DNA from: Deltaproteobacteria bacterium
GTDB taxonomy: Bacteria; Myxococcota_A; Polyangia; GCA-2747355; JADLHG01
Assembly: GCA_020848905.1 (NCBI GenBank)
Contig: JADLHG010000056.1
Location: 186,001-250,000 of the forward strand
Reading direction: 5' to 3'
DNA length: 64,000 nt
The position numbers and the translations under genes are program-made. Positions 37,115 through 45,768 of this stretch are shown here, in pieces. The notes beneath the pieces are model-generated. The model searched no databases. It was not told where the DNA came from and saw nothing but the letters and a program-made list of their open reading frames with translations. Positions within the stretch are counted from its first letter, which is position 1. Each line of letters starts with the position of its first letter.

Positions 37115-38530
37115 TCAGAGGGCCTTCACGGCCTCGATCACCTTGGTCAGCGCGTCCTTCGAGTCGCCGAAGAGCATGCCGGTCTTCGGGTTGGTGAAGA
37201 GCTCGTTGTCGATGCCGGCGAAGCCCGAGCGCATCGAGCGCTTGTTGATCACGATGTGTGCGGCCTGGTCCACGTCGAGGATGGGCATGCCGTAGATGGG
37301 GCTCGACGGGTCGTTGCGCGCCGCGGGGTTGATGATGTCGTTGGCACCCACGACCAGCGCGACGTCGGTGGTCTTGAACTCGGGGTTGATCTCCTCCATC
37401 TCGACGAGCTGCGGGTAGGGGACGTTGGCCTCGGCCAGCAGGACGTTCATGTGCCCGGGCATCCGTCCGGCCACGGGATGGATCGCGTACCGCACCTGCA
37501 CGCCGCGCTGTTCGAGGAGCTCGGCCAGCTCGCGGATCGCGTGCTGGGCCTGGGCCACCGCCATGCCGTAGCCGGGGACCACGATCACCTTGCGGGCGTA
37601 CCCCATGGCGGTGGCCACGTCCTCCGCGGAGACCTCGCGCACCGCGCCGCCGCCGGCGCTCTTGACCGTCGCACCGCCCGCGTCCCCGTCGCCGGTTCCG
37701 AACGCGCCGAAGAGCACGTTGCCGAGCGAGCGGTTCATGGCCTTGGACATGAGCTGGGTGAGGATCATCCCCGAGGCACCGACGAGGGCGCCGGCGATGA
37801 TCAGGACGGAGTTATTGATCACGAAGCCGGCCATCGCGGCCGCGGTGCCGGTGAACGAGTTGAGCAGCGAGATGACGACGGGCATGTCGCCGCCGCCGAT
37901 GGGGGTCACGGTGAGCACGCCGAGGAGGCAGGCCAGCCCCGTGGCGCCGAAGAGGATCGGGACGTGGGGACCCGCCGCGAGCTCGTAGCCGAACGCCCCG
38001 AGGACGCCGAGCGCCAGCGCGCCGTTCAGGAGACGGTAGCCGGGGAAGGTGAGCGGCCGTCCGGGGAGAAAACCCTGGAGCTTGCCGAAGGCGACGATCG
38101 ACCCGGTGAAGGTCATGGCTCCGATCACGCCGCCGAGGACGGTGGTCACGCTCGTGACGGCGGGGATCACCGTCCCGAGCCCCGCGAGGTGACGAAACTC
38201 CTCCACGGCCACGAGCGCCGCCGCGCCTCCGCCGACGGCGTTGAAGAGGCTCACCATCTCGGGCATGGAGGTCATCGGCACGCGGAGCGCGAGCAGCGCG
38301 CCCACTCCCCCGCCGAGGAGCGTCCCCCCGCCGACGATGATCCAGCCGGTCGTGGAGGCGTGCTGCCGGCCGAGCATCACGGCCGTGGCCAGCACGGCCA
38401 CGAGCATGCCGAACGCCGAGAGCCGGTTGCCCGCGCGCGCGGTGGCCGGGGAGTTCATCTTGTGCAGGCCGAGGATGAAGAGCGCGGCGGCGAAGAGGTA
38501 GATCAGGCGAATGACGGCTTGCAGGTCCAT
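37115..38530 (-). CDS. pntB: NAD(P) transhydrogenase subunit beta
   Basis: Inner-membrane subunit of proton-translocating transhydrogenase. The 471 residues have an N-terminal set of about nine membrane helices (LIYLFAAALFILGLHKM, VTSVTTVLGGVIGAMTFTGS, MAGFVINNSVLIIAGALVGASG) and a C-terminal NADP-binding domain with VIVVPGYGMAVAQAQHA, AIHPVAGRMPGHMNVLLAEA and the closing GMLFGDSKDALTKVIEA. It is the last gene of a three-gene operon in which the alpha subunit is split in two. Confidence 0.96.
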   Translation of the reverse strand: MDLQAVIRLIYLFAAALFILGLHKMNSPATARAGNRLSAFGMLVAVLATAVMLGRQHASTTGWIIVGGGTLLGGGVGALLALRVPMTSMPEMVSLFNAVGGGAAALVAVEEFRHLAGLGTVIPAVTSVTTVLGGVIGAMTFTGSIVAFGKLQGFLPGRPLTFPGYRLLNGALALGVLGAFGYELAAGPHVPILFGATGLACLLGVLTVTPIGGGDMPVVISLLNSFTGTAAAMAGFVINNSVLIIAGALVGASGMILTQLMSKAMNRSLGNVLFGAFGTGDGDAGGATVKSAGGGAVREVSAEDVATAMGYARKVIVVPGYGMAVAQAQHAIRELAELLEQRGVQVRYAIHPVAGRMPGHMNVLLAEANVPYPQLVEMEEINPEFKTTDVALVVGANDIINPAARNDPSSPIYGMPILDVDQAAHIVINKRSMRSGFAGIDNELFTNPKTGMLFGDSKDALTKVIEAVKAL

Positions 38531-38538
38531 GGGGGCGC

Positions 38539-38859
38539 TCAGCGCGGCTCGCCGGGGCCCTTGGTCTTGCTCGGGGCCGGGCGGGACTTGAACTTCTCGA
38601 GCATGCGGTCGGTGACCACGTAGCCCCCGACCACGTTCATGGCGGCGAAGACCACGGCCACGAAGGCGAGCGCGTAGCCCACCGGGCCCTTCGCCTCGGA
38701 GGCGATGGCCATCGCCCCGACGAGGACGATGCCGTGGATCGCGTTGGCCCCCGACATGAGCGGGGTGTGCAGCGTGGCGGGCACCTTGCTTATCACCTCG
38801 AAGCCCACGAAGACCGCGAGGACGAAGGTCGTGACGGCGGAGAGGAGCGCCTCGTTCAT
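38539..38859 (-). CDS. pntAB: NAD(P) transhydrogenase subunit alpha, membrane part
   Basis: The 106-residue product corresponds to the C-terminal membrane region of a single-chain PntA. Three or four hydrophobic helices are visible (LLSAVTTFVLAVFVGFEVI, HGIVLVGAMAIASEAKGPV, ALAFVAVVFAAMNVVGGYVV), ending in the family motif VTDRMLEKFK. It lies between the soluble alpha subunit gene (gap of 4 bases) and pntB (gap of 8 bases). Confidence 0.95.
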   Translation of the reverse strand: MNEALLSAVTTFVLAVFVGFEVISKVPATLHTPLMSGANAIHGIVLVGAMAIASEAKGPVGYALAFVAVVFAAMNVVGGYVVTDRMLEKFKSRPAPSKTKGPGEPR

Positions 38860-38863
38860 GGGG

Positions 38864-40006
38864 TCAGGCCGTCGCCGCGGCGCCGAGGCGCTCGAGGGTC
38901 GCCTTGTGCACCACCTGGCCCGCGTGCGTGATCACCGCCCCGGCCGTGATCTCGTCCTCGAAGCCGAGGGCGAGCTGTCCCTTCGGCAGCAGGTGTTGCA
39001 GCAGGGCTGCGATGTTGCGGGAGAGCATGACGCTGGCGCTGATGGGGATCGATGAGGGCACGTTCAGAGGGCACAGCACGTTTACGCCGCGATCGGTGGT
39101 GAAGGTTTCGCCCGGCCGGCTGAGGGCGCAGTTTCCGCCCTGCTCGCCGGCGAGGTCCACCACGACCGAGCCCGGCTTGAGGGCCGCGACGGCCTCGGGG
39201 TCGAGCAAGACAGGGGCCCGCCGGCCCGGTACGAGGGCGGTGGTGATCACCACGTCCGAGGCGCCGATGTGGGTCCGCAGCTCCGCGCGCTGCGCGGCCT
39301 GCTCCGCGTCGGTGAGCGCTCGCGCGTAACCCCCTTCGCCGGCGGCGTCGGCTGCGCTCTTCAGGACCACGAAGGTCGCGCCGAGGCTCTCGACCTGCTC
39401 CTTCACCACGGCCCGCGTGTCGTACGCGGAGACCACAGCTCCCAGACGGCGGGCGGTGGCAATGGCCTGCAGCCCCGCCACCCCGGCGCCGAGGATGAGC
39501 ACCTTGGCGGGGGGGGCGGTTCCGGCCGCGGTCATCAGAAGGGGGAAGTACTTGCCGAGCGCGTTGGCCGCGAGGAGCACGGCCTTGTAGCCGGCCAGGT
39601 TGGCCTGCGAAGAGAGGGCGTCCATAGATTGGGCGCGGCTGATGCGTGGGATGGTCTCCAGGCTGACGGCCACGACCCCACGCCGCGCGAGCTCCTGCAT
39701 TGCGGCCGGCTGCTCGAGGGGTTGGAGAAACGCCACAAGGAGCTGGTCGCGCCGGAAGCGGGGCAGCTCCTCGGGGGAGGGGCGGCGAACCTTCACGAGC
39801 AGCTCGGCCTCGGCGTAGAGCTCCTCGGTGGAGAGCACGCGCGCCCCGGCGTGCTCGTAGGCGGCGTCGGGGAAACTGGCCGCGTCGCCCGCGCCGCGTT
39901 CGACGAGGAGGTCATGCCCTGCGAGCTTGAGCTTGCCCACCGTCTCCGGCACGCATGCGACGCGGAGCTCGCCGGGAAACCGTTCCTTCAGGATGCCGAT
40001 CTTCAT
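38864..40006 (-). CDS. pntAA: NAD(P) transhydrogenase subunit alpha, soluble NAD-binding part
   Basis: NAD(H)-binding domain I of transhydrogenase, 380 residues from ATG 40006 (MKIGILKERFPGE). Motifs include the alanine-dehydrogenase-like VKVRRPSPEE, Rossmann loop VLILGAGVAGLQAIATARRLGAVV with YDTRAVVKEQVESLGA, and the mobile loop region DVVITTALVPGRRAPVL. A GTG four codons upstream is less likely. It is first in the pntAA-pntAB-pntB operon and divergent from rny. Confidence 0.95.
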   Translation of the reverse strand: MKIGILKERFPGELRVACVPETVGKLKLAGHDLLVERGAGDAASFPDAAYEHAGARVLSTEELYAEAELLVKVRRPSPEELPRFRRDQLLVAFLQPLEQPAAMQELARRGVVAVSLETIPRISRAQSMDALSSQANLAGYKAVLLAANALGKYFPLLMTAAGTAPPAKVLILGAGVAGLQAIATARRLGAVVSAYDTRAVVKEQVESLGATFVVLKSAADAAGEGGYARALTDAEQAAQRAELRTHIGASDVVITTALVPGRRAPVLLDPEAVAALKPGSVVVDLAGEQGGNCALSRPGETFTTDRGVNVLCPLNVPSSIPISASVMLSRNIAALLQHLLPKGQLALGFEDEITAGAVITHAGQVVHKATLERLGAAATA

Positions 40007-40121
40007 CGCCGCTTCCACCCTCGAGAGCGGCCGAGCTTACCGCAGGTGCCGACGGTGCTGAAGCCCGAAGGCGCGGCTCCGTCCTTGACTTTCCCGCGCC
40101 CCTCTCCAACCATCACTCGAC

Positions 40122-41672
40122 ATGGGTCTCACCTTCCTCGTCGTGGCGATAGGCTTGGCCGCAGGGCTCGCGGTGGGGATGGCGCTCGCGGCCCGCGGGG
40201 ATCGCGAGGTCCTGGCTGCCGCGCGGGGACGGGCCGAGCGGATCCTCGCCGAGGCGCGGGAGGCGACGGGGTTGACCCGCCGGGAGGCCGAGGCCACGGC
40301 GCGCGGCGAGGTCGAGGAGCTCCGCGCGCTCGCGGAGCGGGAGCGTCGACTCTTGGCCGAGGAGATCCAGCACCTCGAGCACCGCCTCGCCAAGCAAGAG
40401 GAGCGAGACGCGGAGCTTGAGGCCGCCCTCGGGGGGAGGGAGGCGACGCTGGCCGAGCGCGAGGCGCAGCTTCAGCGCGCGTCCGAGGAGGCCCGGCAGG
40501 TGCGCCAGGACGCCAAGGACCAGAAGCGCGAGCAGCGACGAGTTCTCGAGGCCAGGGCGGGGCGGTCCGCGGAGCAGCTCAAGGACGAGATGGCCGAGCA
40601 GATGATCGAGGACTCGCGCTCCCGCTGTGCCGACCGGCTGCGCAACCTCGAGGCCACGGGGTCGGACGAGTTTGCCCGGCAGGCCAAGCGCGTGATGGGG
40701 ATCGCGATGCAGCGCTACACGGGGCACTCGATGCGCGAGCGCACGAGCACCACGATGCAGCTCCCGGAGGGGGCCGCCGAGAGGCTTCGCTCCGAGGACG
40801 GAGCGGCCTACCTCGCGCTCCTCGCGCAGCACTCCGGCGTGAACCTCCTCCTCTCGGATGCGGGAGACACGCTCCGCCTCGACAGCTCGGACGGGGTGAA
40901 CCGGGAACTCTGCCGCCGAGCCCTCACGCGCTTTCTGGGCGAGGACCGGGTGCGCGATCCCGAGCGGCTCGTCCGCTCCATCGAGGGAGACCTCGGGCGC
41001 GAGATCGGCGACCTCGGCCGCAAGGCCTTTCGCTCGCTCTCCCTCGAGGTGGCCAAGGACGAGATCGTGGAGCTCGTCGGGAAGCTCAACTTTCGCACGA
41101 GCTACACGCAGAACCAGTGGCGCCACTCCATCGAGGCGGCGCACCTCGCGGGGCTCATGGCGGCCGAGCTCGGGCTCGAGATCCGCGTCGCCCGGCGCGG
41201 TGCGCTCCTGCACGACATCGGCAAGGCCTTGACGCACGAGCTCGACGGCTCGCACGCGCTCATCGGCGCCGACCTCGCGCGGCGCTCCGGGGAGCTCGAG
41301 GCCGTCGCGAACGCCATCGGCTACCATCACGGCGAGGAACCTCTCGGGTCGGCCTACGCGCCGCTCGTCGCGGCGGCGGACGCGCTGAGCGGCGGGCGCC
41401 CGGGAGCGCGACGGGAGATGGTCGAGGCCTACGGCGATCGCATCGGGGACCTGGAGCGCGTCGCGAACGGCTTCTCGGGGATCGTCGGCGTGCACGCCGT
41501 TCAGGCGGGGCGCGAGCTGCGCGTCTTCGTCGACGAGGATCGTGTCTCGGACGCGAAGCTGGAGGAGCTCGCGCGCGACATCGCGGGCAAGATCTCCGAC
41601 GAGCTGGTCTTCCCCGGACAGATCCGCGTGACCGTGATTCGCGAGTTCCGGGCGGTCGAGACCGCCAACTAA
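40122..41672 (+). CDS. rny: Ribonuclease Y
   Basis: Membrane-anchored endoribonuclease that initiates mRNA decay. The 516 residues show an N-terminal membrane helix (LTFLVVAIGLAAGLAVGMALA), a long Glu/Arg-rich coiled coil (about 30-190), a KH-like domain (about 205-290), an HD domain with LLHDIGK (His364-Asp365) and a C-terminal family region (GKISDELVFPGQIRVTVIRE). The KH GxxG loop reads SEDG (224-227), losing the first Gly of the usual GREG. RNA binding by KH may thus be altered. A large hairpin begins at its stop codon. Confidence 0.93.
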   Translation: MGLTFLVVAIGLAAGLAVGMALAARGDREVLAAARGRAERILAEAREATGLTRREAEATARGEVEELRALAERERRLLAEEIQHLEHRLAKQEERDAELEAALGGREATLAEREAQLQRASEEARQVRQDAKDQKREQRRVLEARAGRSAEQLKDEMAEQMIEDSRSRCADRLRNLEATGSDEFARQAKRVMGIAMQRYTGHSMRERTSTTMQLPEGAAERLRSEDGAAYLALLAQHSGVNLLLSDAGDTLRLDSSDGVNRELCRRALTRFLGEDRVRDPERLVRSIEGDLGREIGDLGRKAFRSLSLEVAKDEIVELVGKLNFRTSYTQNQWRHSIEAAHLAGLMAAELGLEIRVARRGALLHDIGKALTHELDGSHALIGADLARRSGELEAVANAIGYHHGEEPLGSAYAPLVAAADALSGGRPGARREMVEAYGDRIGDLERVANGFSGIVGVHAVQAGRELRVFVDEDRVSDAKLEELARDIAGKISDELVFPGQIRVTVIREFRAVETAN

Positions 41673-41726
41673 GGGCCCGGATCGGAATAGGCTGATCGGG
41701 GAGCAGGTTATTCCGAGCCGGGCCCT
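41672..41726 (+). terminator. Long hairpin downstream of rny (possible terminator)
   Basis: AGGGCCCGGATCGGAATA (41672-41689) pairs with TATTCCGAGCCGGGCCCT (41709-41726) over 18 bp with one mismatch and a 19-base loop. It begins at the last base of the rny stop codon. No T-tract follows, so it may act as a 3'-end stabiliser rather than a classical intrinsic terminator. Confidence 0.55.
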
Positions 41727-41798
41727 AACGGGTGGCGTGGCCCGCGAGGCCGCCCGGCCGCTCGGCCGTCCGAGGAGAAGAGGAGAAGAGGAGGAGAG

Positions 41799-42827
41799 AT
41801 GCGCGCAGTCGCTCTGCGGGAGCATGGAGGACGCGACAAGCTGCTCGCGCTCGAGCTGCCCGAGCCCGAGGCGGGAGCAGGACAGGTGCGGGTGCGGATC
41901 CGCGCCTGCGCGCTCAACCACCTCGACCTCTGGGTGCGCCGGGGTTTGCCCCACCTGCGGCTGACCTACCCGCACATCCTGGGAGCGGACATCGCGGGCG
42001 AGGTGGACGCCGTGGGGCCGGGCGTGACGGGCGTGACCGTCGGGCAGCGCTGCCTGGTCGCCCCGGGGCTGAGCTGCGGGCGCTGTCAGGCCTGCCTCGC
42101 CGGCCGCGACAACTTCTGCCGGGGCTACGGCATCCTCGGGGAGTCCGTCTCCGGCGGGTACGCCGAGCGCATCGCCATCCCGGCGGCGAACCTCCTCCCG
42201 TACCCGGGCGACCTCCCCTTCGAGCAGGCCGCGGCCCTGCCGCTGACCTTTCAGACCGCCTGGCAGATGCTGGTGGAACGCGCCCGCGTGCAGCCGGGGG
42301 AGACGGTGCTCGTGCTCGCCGCGGCGAGCGGCGTGGGGGTGGCGGCGGTGCAGATTGCGAAGCTCTACGGTGCGCGGGTGATCGCCGCGGCCTCGAGCGC
42401 CGAGAAGCTCGCGGTGGCCGAATCGCTCGGCGCGGACCACCTCATCAACTACAAGGAGCAGAAGCTCGCACCGGAGGTGCGCCGCCTCACGGACAAGCGC
42501 GGGGTGGACGTGGTCTTCGAGCACGTGGGTGCGGCGACCTGGGAAGACAGCCTGCGCGCCTGCGCCTGGGGCGGGCGCGTCGTGACCTGCGGGGCGAGCT
42601 CGGGCTTCGACGCGCCGACGGACCTGCGGCACGTCTTCTTCCGGCAGCTCTCGATCCTGGGTTCCACCATGGGGAGCAAGGCGGTGCTCTTCGACGTGGT
42701 CAAGCACGTGGCCGCCGGTCGGCTGCGTCCCGTGGTCGGCCGGGTCCTGCCGCTGGCCGAGGCCGCCGAGGCGCACCGGCTGCTCGAAGAGCACGCGGTG
42801 GCGGGCAAAGTCGTGCTCGTCCCCTGA
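41799..42827 (+). CDS. Zinc-type alcohol dehydrogenase / quinone oxidoreductase (MDR family)
   Basis: NAD(P)-dependent medium-chain oxidoreductase of 342 residues. The GroES-like domain has CALNHLDLWVRRG and GADIAGEVDAVGPGV. A structural-zinc-type Cys cluster is present (CGRCQACLAGRDNFC). The Rossmann fold has VLVLAAASGVGVAAVQIAKLYGARV. Typical catalytic zinc ligands are partly replaced (Asn-His-Leu-Asp in the early motif), as in many MDR quinone reductases. The substrate is unknown. The cysteine desulfurase begins 8 bases downstream. Confidence 0.88.
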   Translation: MRAVALREHGGRDKLLALELPEPEAGAGQVRVRIRACALNHLDLWVRRGLPHLRLTYPHILGADIAGEVDAVGPGVTGVTVGQRCLVAPGLSCGRCQACLAGRDNFCRGYGILGESVSGGYAERIAIPAANLLPYPGDLPFEQAAALPLTFQTAWQMLVERARVQPGETVLVLAAASGVGVAAVQIAKLYGARVIAAASSAEKLAVAESLGADHLINYKEQKLAPEVRRLTDKRGVDVVFEHVGAATWEDSLRACAWGGRVVTCGASSGFDAPTDLRHVFFRQLSILGSTMGSKAVLFDVVKHVAAGRLRPVVGRVLPLAEAAEAHRLLEEHAVAGKVVLVP

Positions 42828-42835
42828 GGCGCGCC

Positions 42836-44020
42836 GTGGCCTTCTCCCTGCCACTCTACCTGGACCACAACGCGACCACCCCCGTGGACCCCCGGGTGCT
42901 CGAGGCGATGGCGCCGTGCTTCGCGGCGCGCTTCGGCAACGCTGCGAGCCGGAGCCACGCTCTTGGCCGGGACGCGCAGTCGGCGGTGGAGACGGCGCGA
43001 CGCGAGGTCGCGGAGCTCGTCGGGGCGTCGCCCGAGGAGATTACCTTCACGAGCGGGGCGACGGAGAGCAACAACCTGGCGCTCCGTGGTGCGCTTGCCG
43101 CGCGGGCGGCGCGGGGGCGGCACCTCGTCACCTCGGCCGCCGAGCACCCGTCGGTGCTCGAGCTCGTGCGGGAGCTCGAGCGGGAGGGGACCGCGGTGAG
43201 CATCCTCCCCGTCGGGGCCTCGGGAGTCGTGGACCCCGACGACGTGCGGCGCGCGCTGCGGCCCGACACGGTGCTCGTATCGGTGATGCACGTGAACAAC
43301 GAGACGGGCGCGGTCAGCGCCGTGGCGGAGATCGGCGCCCTCTGCCGCGAGGCGGAGGTGCTCTACCACTGCGACGCCGTGCAGGCCGTGGGGAAGCTCG
43401 CGGTGGACGTGGAGAGCGCGCAGGTGGACCTCCTCTCGCTCAGCGCCCACAAGCTCTACGGCCCGAAGGGGATCGGCGCGCTCTACCTGCGGCGCCGGGC
43501 GAGGCTGCGTTTGCGGCCGCTGCTCGTGGGAGGGGGCCAGGAGCGGGGACTTCGGCCGGGGACGGTGAACGTTCCCGGGGTCGTCGGCCTCGGCGCGGCG
43601 GCGCGGCTCGCACGGGACGCGTTGCCCGTCGAGGGGCCGCGGTTACGGGAGCTCGCGGAGCAGCTCCTCGGGGCCCTCAGGCAGGCCATCCCGGAGGTCT
43701 GCCTGAATGGCGCGGAGGCGGAGCGCGTCCCGGGAACGCTGAACCTCTCCTTTCCCCTCGTCGAGTCCGAGGCGCTGATGCTGGCCTGCCCGGACTTGGC
43801 GCTGAGCAGCGGTTCGGCCTGCGCGTCCGGGCGGGCCGAGCCCTCGCACGTCCTGCGCGCCATGGGTCTGACCGCGGAGCGGGTGCACGGGGCCATCCGG
43901 GTGAGCCTCGGGCGCTTCACCACTCGGGAGCAGGTGGCGTACGCCGCCGAAAGACTCGCTGCCGCCGCCCGCGACCTCGCCCGTGCCTCCCCGCGCTTCC
44001 GCGACGTACCAGCAGGGTGA
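42836..44020 (+). CDS. Cysteine desulfurase, group I (NifS/IscS-like)
   Basis: PLP enzyme that releases sulfur from cysteine for Fe-S cluster or thiolation pathways. The 394 residues start with YLDHNATTPVDPRVLEAM; the PLP Lys lies in SLSAHKLYGPKGIGALY, and the active-site Cys in the long group I loop SSGSACASGRAEPSHVLRAMG. A GTG start at 42836 follows the preceding gene by 8 bases. There is no iscU next to it; an A-type carrier follows after 69 bases. An assignment to NifS versus IscS cannot be made. Confidence 0.92.
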   Translation: MAFSLPLYLDHNATTPVDPRVLEAMAPCFAARFGNAASRSHALGRDAQSAVETARREVAELVGASPEEITFTSGATESNNLALRGALAARAARGRHLVTSAAEHPSVLELVRELEREGTAVSILPVGASGVVDPDDVRRALRPDTVLVSVMHVNNETGAVSAVAEIGALCREAEVLYHCDAVQAVGKLAVDVESAQVDLLSLSAHKLYGPKGIGALYLRRRARLRLRPLLVGGGQERGLRPGTVNVPGVVGLGAAARLARDALPVEGPRLRELAEQLLGALRQAIPEVCLNGAEAERVPGTLNLSFPLVESEALMLACPDLALSSGSACASGRAEPSHVLRAMGLTAERVHGAIRVSLGRFTTREQVAYAAERLAAAARDLARASPRFRDVPAG

Positions 44021-44064
44021 GCGGGGCCGCGCGCCGGCTTGCGTCCGGCGGCCGCCGTGATAGA

Positions 44065-44080
44065 CTTGACCCACGTCAAG
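44065..44080 (+). promoter_or_regulatory. FNR/FixK-like palindrome overlapping the A-type carrier's ribosome-binding site
   Basis: CTTGACCCACGTCAAG contains TTGAC-N4-GTCAA, a perfect match to the FNR/FixK/DNR-type consensus TTGAY-N4-RTCAA. It lies 10 bases before the ATG at 44090 and its right arm runs into AAGGAG. In RNA the same bases make a 6-bp stem with a 4-base loop. Redox control of an Fe-S gene would make sense but is unproven. Confidence 0.45.
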
Positions 44081-44089
44081 GAGACTGGG

Positions 44090-44416
44090 ATGGCCATCGC
44101 GATCACCCCTGAAGCGCAGGTTCGAATCCGCCAGCTCATGGCCAAGCGCCCGGAGGCCAAGGCCTTGCGCCTCGGCGTGAGGGGCGGCGGGTGCTCGGGC
44201 TTCTCGTATGTCTTCGAGCTGGACCTGGCGGAGGCCCAGCCCACGGACAAAGTCTTCGAACACGAGGGCTTCACTGTCTACGTGGACCAGAAGAGTTACT
44301 TCTTCCTGAACGCCACTGAGCTGGACTTCGTGGACGAGTTGATGGGACAGCGCTTCAAGTTCAATAACCCGAACGTGACCTCCACGTGCGGCTGCGGGGA
44401 GAGCGTCTCGTTCTGA
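44090..44416 (+). CDS. A-type iron-sulfur cluster carrier (IscA/ErpA/SufA family)
   Basis: A 108-residue Fe-S carrier that delivers clusters to apo-proteins. The three invariant Cys are present: GGGCSGFSYVFEL and the C-terminal TSTCGCGESVSF. The N-terminus MAIAITPEAQVRIRQLM is also typical. The ATG at 44090 is preceded by AAGGAG. It sits just after a cysteine desulfurase gene, consistent with an Fe-S assembly unit. Confidence 0.95.
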   Translation: MAIAITPEAQVRIRQLMAKRPEAKALRLGVRGGGCSGFSYVFELDLAEAQPTDKVFEHEGFTVYVDQKSYFFLNATELDFVDELMGQRFKFNNPNVTSTCGCGESVSF

Positions 44417-44711
44417 ACCCGGGCACCTCGGCCCCGATCCCCGGTGTTCCCCCATGGATCGTTGCCACCCGCTTCCCCACGTCAATTGTGTGGGCGCCCT
44501 GCCGCTTTTCCCGACCCCTCTCGTTTTCGAATACGCTTGACTACTCTAGCCACTTGGAGGAGTGTACGGGCGTCGTTTGCAGGAAAGGGGCTCGTCGGGA
44601 GGCAGCGCGGTGCTGTTGCGCGTCGCCAGGTTGGGCGAGTTCGGCCTGCACGCAAGGGGTCGGCGTATGGCCCTGGTAACCCTGAAGCGTTGATACTGAG
44701 GCAGCGGAGCG
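44417..44711 (+). other. Long intergenic region ahead of the cold-shock gene
   Basis: These 295 bases contain no credible gene. They are less GC-rich than the surroundings in the middle part (TTTTCGAATACGCTTGACTA, 44522-44541). The stretch probably includes a promoter and a long 5' leader, which is common for cold-shock genes, but I could not find a convincing -35/-10 pair. TTGACT at 44536 has no good -10 partner. Confidence 0.4.
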
Positions 44712-44915
44712 ATGCAGCAAGGGACAGTCAAGTGGTTTAACAACAGCAAGGGGTTTGGGTTCATTCTGCAGGAGGGCGGGGAGGACGTCTTCGTGCACTA
44801 CTCGGTGATTCAGGGCGAGGGGTTCCGTACGCTCGCCGAGGGAGACCGTGTAGAGTTTGATGTCACCCGCGGGCCGAAGGGCCTCCAGGCCACGCAGGTC
44901 CGCAAGATTCCGTAG
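44712..44915 (+). CDS. Cold-shock domain protein (CspA family)
   Basis: A 67-residue single OB-fold RNA chaperone. Both RNA-binding motifs are present: [12 protein letters not shown] (RNP1) and DVFVHYSVI (RNP2), followed by [20 protein letters not shown]. The length is standard. A long leader precedes it and a hairpin with a T-tract follows, so it is a monocistronic gene. Confidence 0.97.
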   Translation: MQQGTVKWFNNSKGFGFILQEGGEDVFVHYSVIQGEGFRTLAEGDRVEFDVTRGPKGLQATQVRKIP

Positions 44916-44961
44916 GGGAACGAGCTTCGGTTTTACCCGTCCAAGCTAGACGTTGTCGCGG

Positions 44962-44997
44962 GGGCGTTGGCGCAGAGCCAGCGCCCTCGCCGTTTTT
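44962..44997 (+). terminator. Intrinsic terminator of the cold-shock gene
   Basis: GGGCGTTGGC (44962-44971) pairs with GCCAGCGCCC (44977-44986) with one G-U pair and a GCAGA loop. CTCGCCG and then TTTTT (44993-44997) follow. It lies 46 bases after the cold-shock stop codon. Confidence 0.8.
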
Positions 44998-45020
44998 CGG
45001 GGTCTAGTGCCCCCGCTTCC

Positions 45021-45731
45021 TCACTGCCGATGACAGCCTTTCGGGTCGGGCGCTTCAGCCGCGAGAAGCTCATCGAGGCGCACCGGCTCGAGGCCCTTCT
45101 CTCGCAAGCCCTTGATGATCCCGGGGACGGCCTTGACCGTCTCGGTGCGGTTGCGCCCCCCGTCGTGTAGCACCACGATTCCGCCCGGGCGAAGGCCCTT
45201 CACCACCTGCTGCGTCAGCGCCTCGGCCTTCATCCCCTGCCAGTCCGACGAGAGCACCGTGTAGAGCACGATCGTGAGGGCCAGCTCGGTCGCGAGCTGC
45301 TTCACCACCGGAGTGACGATGCCGTGCGGGGGCCGGTAGTACTGCGTCGGGTGGGCGCCCGCCTTGCGTATCACGTCCTGCGTACGCTGGATCTGCGTGC
45401 GCCACCCGTCGGGAGTGTCGGTGCGCGGGTGGTTCCACGAGTGGTTCGCGAGCAAGTGCCCCTGGGCTTCGATCTCGCGCAGGATCTGCGGAAAGATGCG
45501 CGCCAGGCCCCCCAGCACGAAGAAGGTGGCCTTCACCTTGTGCTCCTTGAGGATGGCCAGGATCTCGCGCGTGAAGCGTGGGTGCGGGCCGTCGTCGAAG
45601 GTGAGGGCCACGCGAGGTGGGCGGGGTTGTCCGCAGCGGACCACGAGCTGCTTCGCCGACGCGGGGCGGGGGAGGGTGGAACCGAGGACGAAGAGGAGCG
45701 CGAGGAGTGCGAGCGGCACGCGTGCGGGCAT
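45021..45731 (-). CDS. Polysaccharide deacetylase (NodB/CE4), secreted
   Basis: Removes N-acetyl groups from peptidoglycan, chitin-like or other envelope polysaccharide. The 236 residues have a signal peptide (VPLALLALLFVLGSTLPRPASA) and the five NodB motifs: TFDDGP with the catalytic Asp pair, the zinc His pair in HSWNHP, RPPHG, and LHDGG near the C-terminus. The start at 45731 is only 37 bases from the divergent start of the beta-lactamase/NamZ gene, so both share a tiny promoter region. Confidence 0.93.
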   Translation of the reverse strand: MPARVPLALLALLFVLGSTLPRPASAKQLVVRCGQPRPPRVALTFDDGPHPRFTREILAILKEHKVKATFFVLGGLARIFPQILREIEAQGHLLANHSWNHPRTDTPDGWRTQIQRTQDVIRKAGAHPTQYYRPPHGIVTPVVKQLATELALTIVLYTVLSSDWQGMKAEALTQQVVKGLRPGGIVVLHDGGRNRTETVKAVPGIIKGLREKGLEPVRLDELLAAEAPDPKGCHRQ

Positions 45732-45768
45732 GCCTGCTGGAGTACCACCGTCTGCTAAGCTTGGGCAA

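Noticed and set aside
34868-38623. A 1251-codon open frame on the plus strand opposite nth and the pnt genes
   Set aside because: It crosses several well-defined genes (nth, glcD in another frame, pntB) and has shadow-like composition with no domain.
40085-40113. TTGACT with a 17-base spacer and AACCAT upstream of rny
   Set aside because: The -10 matches only three of six positions, so I do not call it a promoter.
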